DNA from: Thiotrichaceae bacterium UBA7357
GTDB taxonomy: Bacteria > Pseudomonadota > Gammaproteobacteria > Eutrophobiales > Eutrophobiaceae
DNA: 31,155 bases
Direction: 5' to 3'
Assembly: GCA_002470825.1 (NCBI GenBank)
Contig: DKOR01000032.1
Span: 279 to 31,433, forward strand
The notes beneath the pieces are model-generated. The model was not told where the DNA came from and searched no databases. It worked only from the letters and a program-made list of their open reading frames with translations. This document shows, piece after piece, positions 1 to 6,341 of this stretch. Numbering within the stretch: position 1 is the stretch's first letter; every line of letters starts with the position of its first letter. Position numbers and translations under genes: made by a program.

Positions 1-420
1 GAGTTCAGTCAACGGTATGCGGTGAGTGAAGGTTTCAACACTCGTCGAGAGGCGCGTAAACAGCACCCTACGAACCGCCAACTTTCGATGATAGATGAGG
101 ACGCTGTCAAGCAAAAGAAAGCGCAGGAAGTGTTTAACGAAATGCAGGCAGAGGTTTGTAAAGTTGCCAAAGATTATTATGAGATGGCGCTGAACAATGG
201 CATTGCTAAGGAGCAAGCGCGTGCTCTGCTTCCTGAGGGACTCACTGAGACTACTTTGTACATGTCGGGGACATTACGATCTTGGGTGCATTATTGCGAC
301 CTGAGGAGAGGACACGGGACGCAAGCGGAGCATATGGAAGTTGCCGACAAGTGTTGGGAAATCCTTGGCGTGCATTTTCCTGATGTAGTCAAAGCAGTAG
401 AGATGTTACATGGAGATTGA
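1..420 (+). CDS. thyX: FAD-dependent thymidylate synthase ThyX, 3' part
   Basis: ThyX methylates dUMP to dTMP using methylenetetrahydrofolate and FAD, supplying dTTP for phage DNA synthesis. The frame is open from base 1. The first codons give EFSQRY, the tail of the ThyX signature RHRxxSxNExSxRY, so the gene starts upstream of the window and about 140 C-terminal residues remain. Further along, ARALLPEGLTETTLYMSGTL and the following RSWVHYCDLRRG...TQAEHMEVA match the conserved C-terminal block, whose arginines contact dUMP and FAD in this family. The stop overlaps the ATG of the next gene. The ATG at 130 and the GTG at 22 are internal codons, not starts. The family call is secure; activity cannot be judged without the N-terminal half. 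Confidence 0.93.
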   Translation, partial: EFSQRYAVSEGFNTRREARKQHPTNRQLSMIDEDAVKQKKAQEVFNEMQAEVCKVAKDYYEMALNNGIAKEQARALLPEGLTETTLYMSGTLRSWVHYCDLRRGHGTQAEHMEVADKCWEILGVHFPDVVKAVEMLHGD

Positions 421-835
421 AGTCGGCAAAACTTATCGCATGATGAACGCTTATAAAAAAAGCGTCATTGAGATTGAGTACAAGAAAAAAGGAAAGAAGC
501 AAGCAGTAATCGAAACCTGTTGGCGCAGCGGTTCCTGGAATGTAATTCCTCAAAACGAAGACGAGATCGAATATCTCAAGTCAGGTCTAGAAGGCGAGTC
601 CATAGAGATCTATGAGTTTGAAGAACTTGAGTTCCTAGAAACATGGGACGGTTGTTCTGAAGACTGGGAGTTCTATAATATCGACGAAGATGAGCAGGAA
701 ACAATTCAAGAAGCTTGGCGGGAAGATGGACACATGTGGTTCGATGATAACGAATGGAGCGAGTTAGATCCAGAAGTGATCATACATAATGGTATTCTAC
801 TAGAGGAAATAGACTATGAAAATCCTTACGCGTAG
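410..835 (+). CDS. Acidic protein of unknown function
   Basis: A 141-residue, strongly acidic protein of unknown function. The N-terminal 40 residues are lysine-rich and look beta-stranded (VGKTYRMMNAYKKSVIEIEY). The remainder is packed with Glu, Asp and Trp, including WDGCSEDWEFYNIDEDEQE and several further tryptophans. The ATG at 410 overlaps the thyX stop, which suggests translational coupling. There is no signal peptide or membrane segment. I recall similar acidic Trp-rich proteins in marine T4-like phages but cannot name a family. DNA mimicry or binding to a basic partner would fit the composition, but that is only a guess. Confidence 0.75.
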   Translation: MEIEVGKTYRMMNAYKKSVIEIEYKKKGKKQAVIETCWRSGSWNVIPQNEDEIEYLKSGLEGESIEIYEFEELEFLETWDGCSEDWEFYNIDEDEQETIQEAWREDGHMWFDDNEWSELDPEVIIHNGILLEEIDYENPYA

Positions 836-855
836 TGGTAAAAAAGGAACTGTGG

Positions 856-1011
856 ATGAACGGTAAGAAAGCAAAACTTCTTCGTAAAGTAGGTAAGTTG
901 ACAAAGCGTGATAAAAAGTTATATAATATGTTGAGACACGAAGAAAAAGAAATTCTTGCCGTTTTGTATCAGCATATCATTGAGAAAAATGAACATATTC
1001 CGGTTAAATAA
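856..1011 (+). CDS. Small basic protein of unknown function (51 aa)
   Basis: A 51-residue ORF with start ATG at 856, preceded by the Shine-Dalgarno-like AAGGA seven bases upstream. It begins MNGKKAKLLRKVGKLTKRDK and is highly basic at the N-terminus, then helical and mixed-charge. Small basic proteins starting MNGKKAK are familiar to me from T4-like cyanophage genomes, which supports a real gene. Its end overlaps the start of the next gene at 989. A perfect sigma70-type promoter (898-927) lies inside the ORF, so the same DNA carries both functions. Nucleic-acid binding is possible from the charge but unproven. Confidence 0.6.
   Translation: MNGKKAKLLRKVGKLTKRDKKLYNMLRHEEKEILAVLYQHIIEKNEHIPVK
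898..927 (+). promoter_or_regulatory. Consensus sigma70-type promoter
   Basis: TTGACA at 898-903 and TATAAT at 922-927 both match the bacterial consensus exactly, with an 18-base spacer. Transcription would start near 934, inside the 51-aa ORF, and read into the gene starting at 989 and the following + strand cluster. This fits an early promoter used by unmodified host RNA polymerase. The match is seen directly; use in vivo is inferred. Confidence 0.7.
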
Positions 1012-1555
1012 TTGTCCCAAGTGCGCTGCCAAAGCTCAGTGCGATCAACACATTCGTAAAATGTACATCGAGTCTGCACAAATGTTGTGCACGACTCACC
1101 GTATGTGTGACGGTTTTGAAACGAAACGTCCTTCTAAATCTGGCAAGACCATCGTTCGTTATTGGGAACATCCCGATCTATACATGGAAGAAAACTTATA
1201 TGCTGTCGTGCATCGTAATCATCCTTCCACTGTTTGGACCAGGGAATCTGAACAAAATTATATCTGGCACTATGAACATTTTATTGCTTTGCTAGACGAA
1301 TATACTTTTCGTAGAGGAACAGTTACTAAAACTGATATTCAACTACGAGAGTTGTTAAAAACAGTTCCTTCGAACATACCAAATATACCAGAAACACCAT
1401 TTAAACTTGCTATGGCAGACAATCCCGAATGTATGTTTCCTGGCGATCCAGTAAAATCTTATCGTTTGTTTTACAAAACTAAAACGAAACGTATAGATAT
1501 GCACTGGACCAGAAGAGAAAGACCTGACTGGTGGGATCAATATGAAGTCGCATAA
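989..1555 (+). CDS. Conserved phage protein, possibly pyrimidine-dimer glycosylase-like
   Basis: A 188-residue protein. I start it at ATG 989 (MNIFRLNNCPKCAAK) and not at 956, because the first 11 upstream codons look non-coding and 989 overlaps the previous stop in the usual way. Helical block CDQHIRKMYIESAQMLCTTH is followed by a stretch rich in His and Trp (HRNHPSTVWTRESEQNYIWH) and a C-terminal region of the DPVKSYRLFY type. This protein type is common in marine T4-like phages. The DQHIRKMYIESAQ helix recalls the N-terminal helix of T4 DenV (DQHLMAEYREL), the UV-repair glycosylase, but the similarity is short and remembered rather than computed. Function is therefore tentative. Confidence 0.75.
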   Translation: MNIFRLNNCPKCAAKAQCDQHIRKMYIESAQMLCTTHRMCDGFETKRPSKSGKTIVRYWEHPDLYMEENLYAVVHRNHPSTVWTRESEQNYIWHYEHFIALLDEYTFRRGTVTKTDIQLRELLKTVPSNIPNIPETPFKLAMADNPECMFPGDPVKSYRLFYKTKTKRIDMHWTRRERPDWWDQYEVA

Positions 1556-2225
1556 TGGTTGGTGGCTCCTGGATCACGAGGAAGACGATGGGTATAACAA
1601 ATGGACTCTCGAAAAAAATAATTGGCAGAATAATTTAGCGAAAGAAGCTGCTTTTTGCAGTCCTGGAGATAGAGTTGCTATAGATGTAGGTGCTTGTTAT
1701 GGTGCGATGTCTCACGCTTTTGCTGAGTTTTTTGATAAAGTTCATGCATTTGAAATTATTCCCACTTTTATAGAACCTCTTAAAAAAAATTTAGAAAATA
1801 CTCCTAATGTAGAAATTCATAACACAGGTCTTTATCATAAAAAACATACAGTCATTGCGCGTCAATACTCGTACAGCGGATACTCTAAAATTTATTCTTA
1901 TGAAAGCGATGTTTTTCGTAGAAATACTAAACTAACTGCTGGGCAAAGAGTAATTTCCGACAATGAAGTAGATGTTTTACCATTAGACGATTTTAAAATC
2001 AAAAATGTAGACCTTATAAAAATTGACGCTGAAGGAACAGAAGGATTAATTTTGATAGGAGCTATGAAAACTATCAACAAATACAAACCTTTGCTATTAG
2101 TAGAGGTTGGTGCAAAATGCAATCGCGAACCTCTTCGTTGGATGCTTGAAGACGTTCTTGGTTATAATGTAATAAAAAGAAAACGCAGAGATTGGTTTTG
2201 CTTGCCGAAGGAAAAAAATGAGTAA
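1542..2225 (+). CDS. FkbM-family SAM-dependent methyltransferase
   Basis: A 227-residue Rossmann-fold methyltransferase. The SAM-binding motif I is VAIDVGACYGAM (residues 45-56), the acidic end of strand 2 is E71 in HAFEIIP, and the FkbM hallmark VDLIKIDAEGTEG spans 156-168, followed by LLLVEVG. FkbM enzymes mostly O-methylate sugars or small molecules; the acceptor here is unknown. The gene overlaps the previous one by 14 bases and the next by 8, so it belongs to a compact early cluster. A UDP-glucose-dehydrogenase-like gene lies one gene downstream, which hints at modification of surface glycan or nucleotide sugar, but this is inference from context. The family call is firm; the substrate is not. 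Confidence 0.9.
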   Translation: MKSHNGWWLLDHEEDDGYNKWTLEKNNWQNNLAKEAAFCSPGDRVAIDVGACYGAMSHAFAEFFDKVHAFEIIPTFIEPLKKNLENTPNVEIHNTGLYHKKHTVIARQYSYSGYSKIYSYESDVFRRNTKLTAGQRVISDNEVDVLPLDDFKIKNVDLIKIDAEGTEGLILIGAMKTINKYKPLLLVEVGAKCNREPLRWMLEDVLGYNVIKRKRRDWFCLPKEKNE

Positions 2226-2547
2226 AGGAAGTAAACGAAGACCTATCAAGATTCATCAGAACGAATTTGATAAACAATGGGATTTAATATTTGGAGGTAA
2301 AAATATGAAACAAACAATGGAGTCGCCTCATCTAGAGCATAAGCGTAGAGTCGAAATCTGTGATCGCGTTTCAACGCATTGGTCAACCAATGGTAAAAAA
2401 GAAGCAATAGTCAACAAGACGCAGAAAGGTTTTGAGGTAGATCTGTATGAAAAGAGTCGCTATATAAGAACAGTTGACTGTCATAATCATAGTTTGAACT
2501 GGGCAGAAGACGTTGCTGAAAATTGGGCATTAGGGGTATTGAATTGA
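2218..2547 (+). CDS. Small two-part phage protein of unknown function
   Basis: A 109-residue ORF that looks like two pieces joined. Residues 1-29 (MSKGSKRRPIKIHQNEFDKQ, then WDLIFGGKN) resemble very short stand-alone phage proteins I recall, which usually stop after the WDLIFG segment. Residues 30-109 form a separate basic/aromatic segment beginning MKQTMESPHLEHKRRVEICD. The ATG of the second part (2305) is preceded by GGAGG (2293-2297), a near-ideal ribosome site, so a shorter 80-residue product is likely made as well. The ORF overlaps the FkbM stop and its own stop overlaps the next start. No known domain was recognised. Confidence 0.65.
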   Translation: MSKGSKRRPIKIHQNEFDKQWDLIFGGKNMKQTMESPHLEHKRRVEICDRVSTHWSTNGKKEAIVNKTQKGFEVDLYEKSRYIRTVDCHNHSLNWAEDVAENWALGVLN

Positions 2548-3341
2548 AAATAATTATCGCGGGTTATGGACCAGTTGGTCAAGCAGTAAAATATGTTTTA
2601 GAAAAACGAAACGGTCTTGATGTTTTTATTGATGACCCCGCAAAAGATTATCACTACTACCGTGATGTAGAATTTGATCCAGTCGATGCCGTAGTCGTTT
2701 GTGTTGCGACTCCTATGCGTGATGATGGATCTTGTAATACAGATCATGTTGAAGAAGTGTTTCACAAATATGGCAATGTTAAGTATCTGATCAAATCTGC
2801 TGTTGATCCAGTGTGGTTGTGTGGCGAGACTCCTAACAGACTTAAAGGTATGCGAAAGAGCATTACCTATTCACCCGAGTTTCTGGGCGGTAGTAACATT
2901 CACCGAGAACCTACCGAAGAGTTTGAGAATCAGACGTTTGCAATCTATGGCGGCGATGACTGCCGTTTCTGGGATGAATTGTTTCGCCCCGTATTGCCTA
3001 AGCTAGACCAAGTTAAATATTGTACCCTTCAACAAGCGTCCTTTGCCAAGTATGTTGAGAATACGTTTCTTGCAACTAAAGTGACCTTCTTTAATGAGAT
3101 GTATCGCATTTATAACAGCATAGGGTTCGAAGGGTTCGATCAAATGATTGACGCTATTACTATAGACCCAAGGATCGGGAGGTCGCATACTCAAGTTCCT
3201 GGTCCCGATAATAGATATGGATACGGCGGACATTGCCTTCCTAAAGATATGGCGGCGTTAAGATTTCTTTCTAATGATACACCGCTGTTAGACGCAGTAA
3301 CAGACGCAAATGAGGAGTATAGGAATGCCCATAACAACTAG
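2544..3341 (+). CDS. Short UDP-glucose/GDP-mannose dehydrogenase-like protein
   Basis: Family members oxidise UDP-glucose (or related NDP-sugars) to the uronic acid with two NAD+. I choose the TTG at 2544 because AGGGG (2532-2536) sits seven bases upstream and the protein then starts directly on the Rossmann strand MKIIIAGYGPVGQAV; TTG 2523 is also open. Visible family motifs are VATP, YSPEF(L)GG with E112, the FAKYVENTFLA helix (K169, N173) and the catalytic loop YGYGGHCLPKD with Cys231. At 265 residues it is far shorter than bacterial enzymes (about 390-450) and lacks the C-terminal nucleotide-binding domain. The catalytic residues are kept, so it may be active with altered substrate binding or work with the host enzyme. 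Confidence 0.85.
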   Translation: MKIIIAGYGPVGQAVKYVLEKRNGLDVFIDDPAKDYHYYRDVEFDPVDAVVVCVATPMRDDGSCNTDHVEEVFHKYGNVKYLIKSAVDPVWLCGETPNRLKGMRKSITYSPEFLGGSNIHREPTEEFENQTFAIYGGDDCRFWDELFRPVLPKLDQVKYCTLQQASFAKYVENTFLATKVTFFNEMYRIYNSIGFEGFDQMIDAITIDPRIGRSHTQVPGPDNRYGYGGHCLPKDMAALRFLSNDTPLLDAVTDANEEYRNAHNN

Positions 3342-3531
3342 TTTTCAAACTGTAGAAAAAGCATTACATGAATGGCACTATGATATAAAAGATCCAAACA
3401 TGGATGGATTCTTTGGTTGGGGTCAGAAAAAGAAACTGTACCAAACTAAAAAATTGTTGGACAGTATTCTTTCTGATCCCGACCTCCCCACTTATGTAGG
3501 CGAAAAAGATTGGCTTGCTGAAAATGCCTAA
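3325..3531 (+). CDS. Small protein of unknown function (68 aa)
   Basis: A 68-residue protein with start ATG 3325 (MPITTSFQTVEKALHEWHYD), chosen because GAGGAG lies nine to ten bases upstream; an in-frame ATG at 3310 lacks such a site. It overlaps the dehydrogenase stop by 17 bases and the next start by 8. Notable are an aromatic-rich N-terminal half and a central GFFGWGQKKKLYQTKKLLDS segment. It is soluble in appearance, with no membrane segment. I do not recognise a family. Confidence 0.65.
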   Translation: MPITTSFQTVEKALHEWHYDIKDPNMDGFFGWGQKKKLYQTKKLLDSILSDPDLPTYVGEKDWLAENA

Positions 3532-4246
3532 AAAGAAAAAGTTTGTTCCTAAGAAAAAACTGACACTAGTCCCCGAACCTAATTGGGAAAAACTGAGTAA
3601 AGCAAAAACTGAAGACGATAAGATCGCTGCTTTTAAAGCGGCAGCAGATTATGTACACTTCGAAATATCTGACAGAGAGCAGATCCACTGGTTAAAAAAA
3701 TGGATACGCGAATACTCTGACTGGGATATGCACGACGAAACTGTAATTATTCCCGACGTGTATCTAACTTCGTTTTCAAAGTATGGGTGGACTGCTATTA
3801 AACTTGGATTCATGCCGGATACGATTCGCGCTAGTTTGGAAAATTCCCTTCAACCTATTTTACGAAGAGCGAGATCGTTGAAGGATGCGAACACTACCGA
3901 GGCGATAGATCTACCTAAAGAACCTGATTACTTTTTACATCCCGAAAAGGTTAAGAAGTGGTTGTCTACTTGGAAGTTGTTCTTAGCAAACAACAAAAAA
4001 GATGAAGAGTCGCCAGAAAAAAAAATCAGGTTGCGTTATCAGTCTGCGCAAACTTACGTAACGAATATGCAAAACTATCTTCGTACGGGTATTTGGAATG
4101 ATATGTGGTTTGGCGAGCAAAGAGAACATAGAATCCGCTGGGTATGTAAAGCAGTAGCATATGACAAGGATGGCATGGTAAAAAGAAACGCTGGCACTTG
4201 GTATCCAGATATTCGACGGGTATGGGAGAATAAGAATGAAACTTGA
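3524..4246 (+). CDS. Conserved protein of unknown function (240 aa)
   Basis: A 240-residue protein starting at ATG 3524 (MPKKKKFVPKKKLTLVPEPN). The N-terminal tail is strongly basic and probably disordered. The body is helical and tryptophan-rich, with HWLKKWIREYSDWDMHDET, then VYLTSFSKYGWTAIKLGFMP, and a C-terminal block around LRTGIWNDMWFGEQREHRIR. The basic tail and Arg/Trp-rich C-terminus suggest contact with nucleic acid, but no catalytic motif is visible. The gene lies between an early small gene and gp33, and its stop overlaps the gp33 start by 11 bases. No function is assigned. Confidence 0.75.
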   Translation: MPKKKKFVPKKKLTLVPEPNWEKLSKAKTEDDKIAAFKAAADYVHFEISDREQIHWLKKWIREYSDWDMHDETVIIPDVYLTSFSKYGWTAIKLGFMPDTIRASLENSLQPILRRARSLKDANTTEAIDLPKEPDYFLHPEKVKKWLSTWKLFLANNKKDEESPEKKIRLRYQSAQTYVTNMQNYLRTGIWNDMWFGEQREHRIRWVCKAVAYDKDGMVKRNAGTWYPDIRRVWENKNET

Positions 4247-4478
4247 TGGTCTAATGATTAACAAGGCAAAGTTTAGTAAGATGATCGAAGAAACTGTTGC
4301 CGAAAAATCTATTCCATATATTGATGCTATAGTGTATCTTTGCGAAAAGAATAATATTGACATTGAAGACTGTAAGAAGTTTGTCTCGCCTATTATTAAA
4401 GAGAAAATAGAAAAAGAGGCAAGAGAACTAAATTACTTACCAAGAAAGAAAACCGCAGGACTTTTTGATGAGGTATAA
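4236..4478 (+). CDS. 33: Late-transcription coactivator gp33
   Basis: T4 gp33 bridges host RNA polymerase (beta-flap) and the gp45 sliding clamp, activating transcription at TATAAATA late promoters together with the gp55 sigma factor. This 80-residue protein has the compact helical pattern of the marine T4-like versions: FSKMIEETVAEKSIPYIDAI, VYLCEKNNIDIEDCKKFVSP, then KEKIEKEARELNYLP. It ends in KKTAGLFDEV, a hydrophobic-acidic tail of the kind that could dock the clamp. T4 gp33 is 112 aa, so this is shorter, as in cyanophages. The presence of exact TATAAATA boxes elsewhere in the window supports the role. An alternative start is ATG 4254. Family identity comes from recalled pattern, not a search. 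Confidence 0.75.
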   Translation: MKLDGLMINKAKFSKMIEETVAEKSIPYIDAIVYLCEKNNIDIEDCKKFVSPIIKEKIEKEARELNYLPRKKTAGLFDEV

Positions 4479-5031
4479 GAAACTATATCCTGATGATTGG
4501 GACGCGATTCAATCTGAGTTACAATCCTGGGCAAAAGTAAACCCACCACCGTTTCTTGTTGATGGTTGGTATACATTTAGTCAATGGCAGACAAGTAATT
4601 TTTCGTTAGACGAAATACCATTAACTAAAAACTGGTTGAAGGAAACCTTTGATAAATTACCTGACTACGTGTTGCGATTATGCCTTCCACCAAATTTTCA
4701 TCTCGCTCCGCATAAAGATGAGGGGATGTCGCCAGCGATAAACGTTCCTATCTCTGGTTGCGTCGAATCGGTTACAGAATTTTATCAGTTTGAAGTTGAA
4801 GATGTACAACGTTTTGATTTAACGCCTGAAGAAAACCCTGAAGAAATACTTGCAGGATATTCTTTAAACCCCAGTTGCAGGAACTACGACGTTGTAGATC
4901 AATATATTCTAGATACTCCCGTTGCTTTTGACCAAAGTCTTTGGCACGGAGTTCAGAATGGAGAGCATGTCCGAGACTGTTTAAGTTTCAGATGGCATCC
5001 TCCGCAAGTACCGCGTGTACTATGGGATTGA
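4468..5031 (+). CDS. 2OG-Fe(II) oxygenase / aspartyl-hydroxylase-like protein
   Basis: A 187-residue protein with the layout of a double-stranded beta-helix dioxygenase. The likely Fe(II) facial triad is H82-x-D84 (HLAPHKDEGM) plus H160 (FDQSLWHGVQN), and the likely 2-oxoglutarate-binding arginine is R169 in EHVRDCLSFRW. VLRLCLPPN supplies the preceding strand. Such enzymes hydroxylate protein side chains or small molecules; marine phages carry several kinds. The start is ATG 4468, overlapping the gp33 stop. The next gene is gp32 after a promoter-bearing gap. The substrate is unknown. The distal histidine and arginine fit well, but the protein is short, so the assignment is by motif and spacing only. 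Confidence 0.7.
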   Translation: MRYKKLYPDDWDAIQSELQSWAKVNPPPFLVDGWYTFSQWQTSNFSLDEIPLTKNWLKETFDKLPDYVLRLCLPPNFHLAPHKDEGMSPAINVPISGCVESVTEFYQFEVEDVQRFDLTPEENPEEILAGYSLNPSCRNYDVVDQYILDTPVAFDQSLWHGVQNGEHVRDCLSFRWHPPQVPRVLWD

Positions 5032-5056
5032 CTTCCCTAAAAAAATATGCTATTAT
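5028..5056 (+). promoter_or_regulatory. Sigma70-type promoter for gp32
   Basis: TTGACT at 5028-5033 and TATTAT at 5051-5056 are separated by exactly 17 bases, each one base off consensus. The -35 box overlaps the stop codon of the oxygenase gene. It would start transcription near 5063 and could supply gp32 before late proteins appear. It overlaps the late box at 5054-5061. Confidence 0.6.
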
Positions 5057-5061
5057 AAATA
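5054..5061 (+). promoter_or_regulatory. T4-type late promoter for gp32
   Basis: An exact TATAAATA, the T4 late -10 element recognised by gp55-bound polymerase with gp33. The predicted start near 5067 leaves a leader of about 64 bases before the gp32 ATG. That leader is A/T-rich with no obvious stem, similar in character to the unstructured T4 gp32 operator where gp32 represses its own translation; such control here is an inference. Confidence 0.8.
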
Positions 5062-5130
5062 GTGTTATATTATGAATAAAGTGGATAATACGAAAATACT
5101 AAAAATACACTGTAATACGAGGAAAAACAT

Positions 5131-6021
5131 ATGTCTTTTGCAGAACTAAAGCGCAATCGCGCAAATTCAATCGCCAAGTTAGTATCGGCGGCATCTAGTG
5201 ACAACGGTCCAGAAAAAAAATCTTACGTTGACGAACGTCAATGGAAACCCACAGTAGATAAAGCAGGAAACGGTTACGCTGTAATTCGACTTCTTCCCGC
5301 TGCCGAAGGTAATGAACTGCCTTGGGTTCGCTACTGGGACCATGGTTTTAAAGGACCGACGGGTCAATGGTACATTGAGAAGTCTTTGACTTCTATTGGT
5401 CAATCTGATCCCGTATCAGAATCTAATTCCAAACTCTGGAATTCAGGCAACGATCGCGATAAAGATATTGCTCGCGAACGTAAGCGTCGTCTACATTATG
5501 TTTCTAACATTCTTGTAGAGTCTGATCCTGCTAATCCACAAAACGAAGGGCAAGTCTTTTTGTTCACTTTCGGCAAAAAGATCTTCGATAAAATTATGGA
5601 TGTTATGCAACCACAGTTTGCAGACGAAGATCCTATCAATCCATTTGACTTTTGGGAAGGCGCTTCATTTAAATTGAAGATCCGTAACGTGGAAGGTTAT
5701 CGTAACTATGACAAGTCTGAGTTCGCGTCAACTTCTACTCTTTCTGAAAACGAAGATCGCCTAGAAGAAATTTATGGTCAAATTTATGACCTCAACGAGT
5801 TTACTGATCCGTGTAACTTTAAGTCTTATGGTGAGTTGGAACAGCGTTTGAATATGGTACTAGGTCTGTCTGCTGGTGATGGCGCTGGTAACTATCCATC
5901 TCTAGATCAAGTCGAAGAACCTGTTGTGCGTAAAGTTGCGGCAGCACCAGAAATCGCAGCTGCTGATGGTGAAGAAGATGATGCTATGTCATACTTTGCT
6001 AAGTTGGCAGAGGAAGACTAA
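5131..6021 (+). CDS. 32: Single-stranded DNA-binding protein gp32
   Basis: gp32 coats single-stranded DNA during replication, recombination and repair and organises the replisome. This 296-residue protein shows the T4 pattern: a short basic N-terminus (MSFAELKRNRANSIAKL) for cooperativity, an OB-fold core with YAVIRLLPA, the LHYVSNILVESDPANPQNEG strand and FTFGKKIFDKI, then WEGASFKLKIRNVEGYRNYD, and an acidic tail ending YFAKLAEED for partner binding. The T4 zinc ligands (His plus three Cys) are absent: the region aligned with T4 CPVC reads DPVSESN, and the only cysteine is near residue 226. GAGG precedes the ATG by 9 bases. It stands behind overlapping early and late promoters. Identity is secure. 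Confidence 0.95.
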   Translation: MSFAELKRNRANSIAKLVSAASSDNGPEKKSYVDERQWKPTVDKAGNGYAVIRLLPAAEGNELPWVRYWDHGFKGPTGQWYIEKSLTSIGQSDPVSESNSKLWNSGNDRDKDIARERKRRLHYVSNILVESDPANPQNEGQVFLFTFGKKIFDKIMDVMQPQFADEDPINPFDFWEGASFKLKIRNVEGYRNYDKSEFASTSTLSENEDRLEEIYGQIYDLNEFTDPCNFKSYGELEQRLNMVLGLSAGDGAGNYPSLDQVEEPVVRKVAAAPEIAAADGEEDDAMSYFAKLAEED

Positions 6022-6230
6022 TGTCGTCGACGACTCTAGTTAATTTTAGGATAGATGCAGAAACGCATAGAGCGTTTAAAATCTGGTGTATTGAAAACAA
6101 TACTACTCTTGCTGATCATCTACGGAAAATGATAGATGATTCTTTGGATGGAAAGGCGTATGCTGCACCAAAACGTCCTCATAAAAAGAAAGAAGCAGAT
6201 CTTAGTAACTGGTTAGAAGAATGGAATTAA
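6021..6230 (+). CDS. Ribbon-helix-helix family small protein
   Basis: A 69-residue protein whose ATG overlaps the gp32 stop (TAATG), so it is translated from gp32 mRNA. Residues 5-12 (TLVNFRID) form a likely beta-ribbon followed by two helices, AETHRAFKIWCIENN and TLADHLRKMIDDSLDG, as in Arc/CopG-type DNA-binding dimers. A basic linker PKRPHKKKE and a short aromatic-acidic tail LSNWLEEWN follow. It could repress phage or host promoters, or bind gp32 or DNA through the tail. No antitoxin partner is seen beside it. The fold call is moderate; the target is unknown. Confidence 0.7.
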   Translation: MSSTTLVNFRIDAETHRAFKIWCIENNTTLADHLRKMIDDSLDGKAYAAPKRPHKKKEADLSNWLEEWN

Positions 6231-6283
6231 GCGCGTGGGTTAATCGCCTTGGGTATCCCGCAAAGGGAGTGTAGTGTCGCGCT
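6230..6283 (+). other. Possible structured RNA element downstream of gp32 operon
   Basis: AGCGCG (6230-6235) is complementary to CGCGCT (6278-6283), enclosing a small hairpin TCCC-GCAAA-GGGA (6256-6268). It lies in the untranslated gap between the RHH gene and the terminator and is more GC-rich than its surroundings. It might protect the mRNA 3' end or be a small RNA. No tRNA features were found. Only base pairing supports this. Confidence 0.25.
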
Positions 6284-6317
6284 GTGATATGCACTTAAAA
6301 CCACCAAAACGATTATA

Positions 6318-6341
6318 GGGCACCTTCGGGTGCCCTTTTTT
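6318..6341 (+). terminator. Rho-independent terminator with UUCG loop
   Basis: A perfect 7-bp GC-rich stem, GGGCACC (6318-6324) and GGTGCCC (6329-6335), closes a TTCG tetraloop and runs into six T's (6336-6341). It ends the rightward gp32 operon just where the leftward operon also ends. On the - strand the hairpin is followed by TATAATC, not a T run, so termination is expected mainly for rightward transcripts. Confidence 0.93.

Noticed and set aside
816..866. 16-codon ORF ATGAAAATC... between the acidic gene and the 51-aa gene
   Set aside because: Overlaps the end of one real gene and the start of another, has no ribosome site, and is too short to support.
3983..4363. 126-aa reverse-strand ORF across the unknown 240-aa gene and gp33
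   Set aside because: Spans the antisense of two coupled + strand genes; composition looks like reverse-complement noise.
5072..5149. 23-codon upstream ORF overlapping the gp32 start
   Set aside because: No Shine-Dalgarno sequence before its ATG. A leader-peptide role is conceivable, but nothing beyond the open frame supports it.
6231..6317. Possible tRNA in the gap after the RHH gene
   Set aside because: No T-loop GTTCRA motif, no cloverleaf arms and no acceptor pairing of tRNA size.
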